Shown piece by piece: positions 59,158-64,000 of a DNA stretch of 64,000 nt. Numbering within the stretch: position 1 is the stretch's first letter; each line of letters begins with the position of its first letter. The DNA comes from Bacillus tuaregi (GTDB lineage: Bacteria > Bacillota > Bacilli > Bacillales > Cytobacillaceae). A program made the translations under genes and the position numbers. A model generated the notes under the pieces. The model saw nothing but the letters and a program-made list of their open reading frames with translations, ran no database searches and was not told the DNA's origin. Location of the stretch: the NCBI RefSeq assembly GCF_900104575.1, contig NZ_LT629731.1, positions 508,189 to 572,188 of the forward strand, given 5' to 3'.

Positions 59158-60180
59158 ATGAAATTACTAGTAACAGGCGGCGCCGGCTTTATCGGCAGTA
59201 ACTTTGTCCGCTATATGGTCAATAAATATCCGGAGTATACGATATATAACCTAGATCTTTTAACATACGCGGGAAACCTTGAGAATCTAAAGGATATCGA
59301 GAACGCTCCGAACTACAAGTTTGTCAAAGGCGATATCGCTGACCGCAGCTTTGTTCAGGACCTTTTTGAAAAAGAAAAATTTGATTACGTGTTGAATTTT
59401 GCCGCGGAATCTCACGTAGACCGCAGCATTACCAATCCGGAAATTTTCGTTCAGACGAATATTCAAGGAACGCTTGCCCTTTTAGATGCGGCAAAGGCGA
59501 TTGGTGTGAAAAAATATCTTCAGGTTTCTACTGATGAGGTGTATGGCACATTAGGTGAAATAGGTTATTTTACAGAAGAAACACCATTAGCGCCTAACAG
59601 CCCGTACAGTGCAAGTAAAACAGGCGCAGACCTCTTAGTTCGTGCTTATAACGAAACATACGGTTTACCGGTGAATATTACACGCTGCTCAAATAACTAT
59701 GGTCCGTACCATTTCCCTGAGAAGCTGATTCCATTAATGATTATCAATGCGCTTCATGACAAAGAGCTTCCTATCTATGGTGATGGCTTGAACGTTCGTG
59801 ATTGGCTGCATGTGGAGGACCACTGCCAGGCGATTGATTTAGTGCTTCATAAGGGACGTGACGGCGAGGTATACAATGTCGGTGGTAACAACGAACGCAC
59901 GAACATTGACATTGTGAAAACCATCTTAAAGCAGTTAGATAAGCCGGAATCCTTAATTAAATTTGTGAAAGACCGCCCAGGACATGACCGCCGCTATGCG
60001 ATTGATGCGACAAAGCTTCGCACAGAGCTTGGCTGGGAGCCGAAATATACCTTTGAGACAGGCATTAAGCAAACGATTGAGTGGTACTTAAACAACCAAG
60101 ATTGGTGGCAGAACATTATTTCCGGTGAATATCAGGAATATTTCAAGTCCCAATATGGTGACAGATTAGAGGTAGAATAA
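59158..60180 (+). CDS. rmlB: dTDP-glucose 4,6-dehydratase
   Basis: 340 residues, extended short-chain dehydrogenase fold. NAD-binding GGAGFIGSNFV near the start, STDEVYGTLG, and the YxxxK catalytic pair in SPYSASKTGAD. It dehydrates dTDP-glucose, the second step of the pathway although third in gene order. Its stop overlaps the rmlD start by one base (TAATG). Confidence 0.97.
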   Translation: MKLLVTGGAGFIGSNFVRYMVNKYPEYTIYNLDLLTYAGNLENLKDIENAPNYKFVKGDIADRSFVQDLFEKEKFDYVLNFAAESHVDRSITNPEIFVQTNIQGTLALLDAAKAIGVKKYLQVSTDEVYGTLGEIGYFTEETPLAPNSPYSASKTGADLLVRAYNETYGLPVNITRCSNNYGPYHFPEKLIPLMIINALHDKELPIYGDGLNVRDWLHVEDHCQAIDLVLHKGRDGEVYNVGGNNERTNIDIVKTILKQLDKPESLIKFVKDRPGHDRRYAIDATKLRTELGWEPKYTFETGIKQTIEWYLNNQDWWQNIISGEYQEYFKSQYGDRLEVE

Positions 60181-61022
60181 TGATTGTTTTAGTAACAGGC
60201 GTGAATGGCCAGCTAGGTCATGATGTGGTGAAGGAGCTTGAGAAAAAAGGACACACGGCACATGGAGCAGACCGAAATGAGTTTGATCTGACAAGCGAGG
60301 CCGATGTCAAAGGCTATGTGCAGAAGCTGAAGCCTGATGCGATTATCCACTGTGCAGCCTATACAAACGTCGACCAGGCTGAGGCAGACCATGAGACAGC
60401 CTATAACGTCAATGCACTTGGCACGAAATATTTAGCACAGGCTGCCCAAGACGCAAAGGCGAAAATGGCGTATGTGAGTACCGATTACGTTTTTGACGGC
60501 AGCGGTACAGAGCCATACGAAGTCGATGAGCCAACGAAGCCGCTTGGCGTTTACGGTGAAACGAAGCTGGCCGGAGAGACCTTTTTAAAGGAAAGCCTTG
60601 AACAGTATTTCATTGTACGGACGGCGTGGGTATACGGCATTAATGGGAATAACTTTGTGAAAACGATGCTTCGCCTTGGCAAGGAGCGCGGTGAAGTCGG
60701 GGTTGTCGCAGACCAGGTCGGCTCGCCAACCTATACCGTCGATTTAGCGAAGCTGTTGGTGGAGATGGTGGAAACCGAAAAGTATGGTACCTACCATGCA
60801 ACGAATAGCGGTATCTGCTCTTGGTATGAGTTTGCGGTCGAAATTTTCAAGCAGGCAGGCTTGGATGTCAAAACGAACCCACTGACAACGGAGGAGTTCC
60901 CACGTCCGGCAGCACGTCCGAAATATTCAGTCTTAAGTAAAAAGAGACTAGAGGAACAAGGATTCACGCCATTACGGGATTGGAAGGAAGCACTTTCAGC
61001 CTATATGGACGAATTGAATTAG
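60180..61022 (+). CDS. rmlD: dTDP-4-dehydrorhamnose reductase
   Basis: 280 residues. NADPH-binding GVNGQLGHDVV, STDYVFDGSG, and the YxxxK pair in YGETKLAGE. It makes dTDP-L-rhamnose, the donor for the rhamnosyl-type GT2 enzymes of this cluster. It completes the rmlACBD operon; a terminator with a large insertion in its loop follows. Confidence 0.96.
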   Translation: MIVLVTGVNGQLGHDVVKELEKKGHTAHGADRNEFDLTSEADVKGYVQKLKPDAIIHCAAYTNVDQAEADHETAYNVNALGTKYLAQAAQDAKAKMAYVSTDYVFDGSGTEPYEVDEPTKPLGVYGETKLAGETFLKESLEQYFIVRTAWVYGINGNNFVKTMLRLGKERGEVGVVADQVGSPTYTVDLAKLLVEMVETEKYGTYHATNSGICSWYEFAVEIFKQAGLDVKTNPLTTEEFPRPAARPKYSVLSKKRLEEQGFTPLRDWKEALSAYMDELN

Positions 61023-61037
61023 AAGCTTAGCAATCAT

Positions 61038-61175
61038 GAGGATGACTTATAAGAGTAGACAACGAGATACTGGTGACAGGCACCACCAAAAGACAAAACC
61101 CATCCAAGTGTCTTTTTACGGTGCCTGACACCAACACCCTCGTTGTCTGACACTTAGCTTGGTCAGCCTCTTTTT
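61038..61175 (+). terminator. Terminator interrupted by an inverted-repeat element
   Basis: GAGGATGAC (61038-61046) and GTCAGCCTC (61162-61170), eight of nine bases paired, followed by TTTTT. The 92-base inverted repeat 61057-61148 occupies the loop. Confidence 0.5.
61057..61148. repeat. Nested inverted repeat with GGTGACAGGCACC arms
   Basis: Outer arms AGACAACGAG / CTCGTTGTCT (perfect), then GGTGACAGGCACC / GGTGCCTGACACC, then AAAAGACA / TGTCTTTT. Same plan and similar GTGTCAGGC core as the element at 51635-51713. Confidence 0.8.
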
Positions 61176-61213
61176 CATAAGTTGTTGTACAACATATAAG
61201 GAGGCATCTTTGC

Positions 61214-61951
61214 GTGACAGTCTATGAAAAAGTAAAATCGTATTTTCGAAGTAAAAAGGTATACCAGGCCTTACGGTCGAATCCCGTGTTATTGAAAATT
61301 AATCAGCATTACCGTGAATCGGCAGAGGCTGCCAAGCGTGATTCTGTGAAGAATTATGGCTATGAGGCACTGCTGCACGTAAAGGAGGTTTTTGCTGAGC
61401 TGAAGCTGGATTTTTGGCTTGATTATGGAACGCTGCTTGGCGCCGTCCGTGAAAAGGATTTTATCGGCCACGATGCAGACATTGATATCGGTACCTTTTT
61501 TACAAACGGAGAGGATGCGAAAGCAGTCGAAATGGCTTTTCTTGGCAAGGGCTTTACAAAGGCCAGAGAGTTTTGGTATGAGGGAAATATTGTTGAGGAA
61601 ACCTATCTATATAAAGGCGTCAACCTTGATGTGTACTACTATGTCAAGGGAGAGGGCCGTATTTCCTGCTTTGCCTTAGAGGAAGGCGAGCAAACAATTT
61701 ACAAAAAAGGTCCTGAAAAAACCTTGATTACCGGACTTGTCGTAAAAAAATTAACGTCTACGTTTAGCGGCATTACGATGATCGATTTTAAAGGAAATCC
61801 ATTTCCGATACCGGAGAACTATGATCAATATTTACAAGAAAATTACGGTGAAACCTATATGATTCCGAATCCAAACTGGGATTGGACCAAAGTGGATAAT
61901 GAAACACTTCCATTCGGGGATAACACGAGAGCATATTTGTTTCACGAATAG
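61214..61951 (+). CDS. LicD-family phosphocholine (or related) transferase
   Basis: 245 residues, GTG start with AAGGAGG nine bases before it. The LicD/fukutin-related signature is clear: FWLDYGTLLGAVREKDFIGH followed by DADIDIG, with the metal-binding Asp residues, and a later YLQENYGETYM near the C-terminus. In pneumococcus, LicD proteins move phosphocholine from CDP-choline to teichoic acid sugars. With kinase, permease and LicC in the same window, this is the likely final step of the choline pathway, though other phospho-ligand transfers occur in the family. It lies 21 bases before the flippase gene. Confidence 0.9.
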   Translation: MTVYEKVKSYFRSKKVYQALRSNPVLLKINQHYRESAEAAKRDSVKNYGYEALLHVKEVFAELKLDFWLDYGTLLGAVREKDFIGHDADIDIGTFFTNGEDAKAVEMAFLGKGFTKAREFWYEGNIVEETYLYKGVNLDVYYYVKGEGRISCFALEEGEQTIYKKGPEKTLITGLVVKKLTSTFSGITMIDFKGNPFPIPENYDQYLQENYGETYMIPNPNWDWTKVDNETLPFGDNTRAYLFHE

Positions 61952-61971
61952 GGGATTAGAAGGAATTTTTT

Positions 61972-63426
61972 ATGAAAAAATCATTGTTTAAAAATATGAT
62001 TTACAAGGTTATACTGAATGCCTTTAACCTTATTCTACCCATTCTCGTCGGTCCGTATGTGAACCGCGTTCTGGGTGCCGAGTCAATCGGGAAGGTACAG
62101 TTTGTTGAGTCCATCTATGCTTACTTTTTAATTTTTGCAACCTTTGGCGTTTATCAATACGGCTTGCGTGAAATCAGCCGGATTAAGGATGATAAGCAGA
62201 AGGTTAGCCAGTTGTTTACGAGCTTGTTTACCATCAGCTTAGTGACGAGCCTTGGTGCGATGCTTTGCTATGCGGGCGTCAGTTATTTTGGCTATGGGGA
62301 CGATAGTATTTTTCCCATCCTGATGATTTTCAGCTTTAATTTCATCGCGAACATTTTTATGGTCGAATGGGTTAATGAAGCGATGGAGAACTATGATTTC
62401 ATTACGATTAAAACGGTAATTGTCCGGATTGTTTATGTGATTCTGATTTTCGCGATGGTCAATAACAGTGACAATTATTATGAATATGCGATGCTTTTGG
62501 TGCTCGCAACGGTGTTAAATAATCTGGTCAGCTTTATTTATATTAAGCGGAAAATAAAATTTGATTTCAGCAATATTACGATCGTCGAGCATTTAAAGCC
62601 ATTGTTTGTCGTTGTCGTGTTTGCTAATGGGAATGTCCTGTTCACGCTTTTAGACCGCTTAATGCTTGGTCAATTTGCGACGAAAAGAGATGTATCCTAT
62701 TACGTTATTCCCCAGCAAATCATGGGAATTATCAATACGTTAATGCTGAGCATTATCCAGGTAACCTTGCCGCGGCTTTCCTATATTTTGGGGTCCAATG
62801 ATGAAAAAAGCTATCATATTCTCCTTAATAATATTTCAAAGGTCTATTTTGCCTTGTTATTTCCAGCCTCAGCAGGGATTTTTGTTCTCTCTGATGTGGC
62901 GGTTTTGATTTATGGTGGTCAGGACTTTATTGGGGCCTCCACCGCCTTAAGCTTGTTCGCTTTTTATATGATTGTCCTGGGCATCGATTTTATCCTTGCC
63001 AATCAGGTTATTTATGTGAAAAAGCGGGAAAATGTCTTGATCAAGCTTGTGTTCCTATCCGGCTTTATCAATGTGCTCTTTAAAGTTGGCTTGCTGTATA
63101 CGGACAAGCTGACACCGGCGACGGCTGTTTTTACTACCGGACTGGCGACATTGATACTGATTCTGCTCGAATATTGGTATATCAAGCGCTATATTAAAAT
63201 AGAGTACAAGCTGTTTGAATGGGCTAAAATGAAGTATCTAGTGTATTCGCTGCTGTTCATTCCAATCGCCTATTTGATTCGACAGTTTGTATCAGGCCCG
63301 ATTCCGCTTTTCATTACAATCGGCATCACCTGCTCGGTCGTATACGGGTTGATTCTCCTTGTGACGAAGGATATCGTCGTGCAGATTGCCATGGAAAAAG
63401 TAAAGGGTCGATTTGGTAAGAAGTAA
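61972..63426 (+). CDS. Wzx-type polysaccharide flippase
   Basis: 484 residues with about 14 membrane segments and the family start NAFNLILPILVGPYVNRVLGAESIG. It would flip the lipid-linked repeat unit, possibly already carrying phosphocholine, to the outside for the polymerase at 54175. The gene follows the LicD gene closely in one transcript and ends before a hairpin at 63483. Confidence 0.92.
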   Translation: MKKSLFKNMIYKVILNAFNLILPILVGPYVNRVLGAESIGKVQFVESIYAYFLIFATFGVYQYGLREISRIKDDKQKVSQLFTSLFTISLVTSLGAMLCYAGVSYFGYGDDSIFPILMIFSFNFIANIFMVEWVNEAMENYDFITIKTVIVRIVYVILIFAMVNNSDNYYEYAMLLVLATVLNNLVSFIYIKRKIKFDFSNITIVEHLKPLFVVVVFANGNVLFTLLDRLMLGQFATKRDVSYYVIPQQIMGIINTLMLSIIQVTLPRLSYILGSNDEKSYHILLNNISKVYFALLFPASAGIFVLSDVAVLIYGGQDFIGASTALSLFAFYMIVLGIDFILANQVIYVKKRENVLIKLVFLSGFINVLFKVGLLYTDKLTPATAVFTTGLATLILILLEYWYIKRYIKIEYKLFEWAKMKYLVYSLLFIPIAYLIRQFVSGPIPLFITIGITCSVVYGLILLVTKDIVVQIAMEKVKGRFGKK

Positions 63427-63482
63427 GAGGTATATGGCTGCCGGAAGACGATGGATTCTGACAGAGTGATACGGGGAAATGT

Positions 63483-63521
63483 CAAAGCTGTCAGAACGCG
63501 GAGTTGGTTCTGACAGCTTTG
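63483..63521 (+). terminator. Strong hairpin, probable terminator
   Basis: CAAAGCTGTCAGAAC / GTTCTGACAGCTTTG, a perfect 15-base stem; T run is weak (TTTGTTT). Extra copies of the CTGTCAG/CTGACAG word flank it at 63457 and 63539. Confidence 0.6.
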
Positions 63522-63732
63522 TTTGGTATTAGCGTTAGCTGTCAGAGTTAGGATCCCCCTTGATAAATTTTCCATTGTCTTTTAATGAAAAAATGGTACT
63601 ATCGTGTAAGTTATTAGTGAAACTATTCTAGACAAACTTCGTCAATTATAGTGAAGACTCTAAAAAGTGACTTTATTGTATATAAGACTTAATATTCGGT
63701 CATATTGTAACGGAATTGTGACGAAATTAAGA

Positions 63733-63761
63733 TTCTCAAGGTTATAGATTTATGATATAAT
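63733..63761 (+). promoter_or_regulatory. Promoter upstream of the TagO-like gene
   Basis: TTCTCA, 17-base spacer and the extended -10 TGATATAAT (63753-63761). The leader is about 125 bases long. Confidence 0.5.
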
Positions 63762-63892
63762 CCATTTGGTATATTACTAGGATAGCTGATCTTACCAATA
63801 AAAATAAAAAAAGATACTTGGTTTGTGTTAACTGTATTTGCCTGTATTCTATTGTGATGGAGTGGGCAATATACAATTAAGGGAGGATACTC

Positions 63893-64000
63893 ATGATTTA
63901 CTTGACGATGTTGCTGTGTTTTATCATTTCGGTCCTAATCACTCCTGTCGTGATAAAGTTAGCGTTTAAAATTGGTGCAACGGATAAACCGAATCAACGT
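63893..64000 (+). CDS. tagO: Undecaprenyl-phosphate sugar-1-phosphate transferase, TagO/WecA type (partial)
   Basis: Only the first 36 residues are in the window. After GGGAGG the protein begins with a membrane segment and then VVIKLAFKIGATDKPNQR, the typical end of the first transmembrane region and start of the first cytoplasmic loop in TagO/WecA/MraY-type transferases. These start wall polymer synthesis by loading GlcNAc-1-phosphate on undecaprenyl phosphate. Position after a flippase gene fits. The symbol is a best match from a short fragment. Confidence 0.75.
   Translation, partial: MIYLTMLLCFIISVLITPVVIKLAFKIGATDKPNQR

Overview
The window looks like a chromosomal segment of a low-GC Gram-positive, spore-former-type Bacillus relative (Bacillaceae in the broad sense). 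The reasons are AT-rich DNA, strong AGGAGG-type ribosome sites, frequent GTG/TTG starts, and Bacillus-type families (CsaB, LytR-CpsA-Psr protein, TagO-like transferase, NlpC/P60, GH73 and amidase_3 wall hydrolases). There are no rRNA, tRNA or CRISPR features. Almost every gene builds, decorates or anchors something on the cell surface.

Layout. 1-11.4 kb: an NlpC/P60 endopeptidase with SLH domains, two c-di-GMP enzymes (an HD-GYP phosphodiesterase and a Cache-GGDEF cyclase), an acetate-type transporter, a lipoprotein FMN/FAD reductase with a TetR regulator, and a large SLH protein with DWFK-containing repeats. 12-27 kb: an S-layer-type protein and a run of SLH enzymes (GDSL hydrolase, amidase, subtilase, two glucosaminidases), with a REP-associated transposase (RAYT) in the middle. 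27-34.7 kb: MurJ-like flippase, glycosyltransferases, CsaB pyruvyl transferase, an Alg14/Alg13-like pair and an LCP ligase. 35-51.6 kb: a polymerase-like membrane protein, then choline-binding-type (CW repeat) proteins surrounding a lic operon (fused HTH-nucleotidyltransferase-choline kinase, LicB-like permease, LicC). 51.9-64 kb: a polysaccharide cluster with GT2 enzymes, acyltransferase, a second polymerase-like protein, rmlACBD for dTDP-L-rhamnose, a LicD-family transferase, a Wzx-like flippase and the start of a TagO/WecA-type initiating transferase.

How it may fit together. CsaB-type pyruvylation makes the wall polysaccharide ligand for SLH domains, and nine SLH proteins are encoded here. 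The lic genes would import choline, phosphorylate it and activate it as CDP-choline. LicD would transfer phosphocholine to a polymer, which would then be the ligand of the CW-repeat proteins. The window therefore seems to encode two parallel non-covalent anchoring systems. One hydrolase (25040-26887) carries both anchor types, and a paralogue (38262-40139) has the same catalytic module with CW repeats only. Three further CW-repeat proteins have no enzyme domain and end in tyrosine-rich tails. The lic/CW link is inferred from families and neighbourhood.

Non-coding architecture is also striking. At least sixteen intergenic loci from 9.7 to 50.4 kb carry palindromes built on GGGGGAC-N-GTCCCCC and surround the RAYT gene. 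Four copies of a separate structured repeat resemble tnpB-less IS200/IS605 remnants. Two nested inverted repeats with GTGTCAGGCACC-like arms lie at 51.6 and 61.1 kb, the latter apparently inside a terminator loop.
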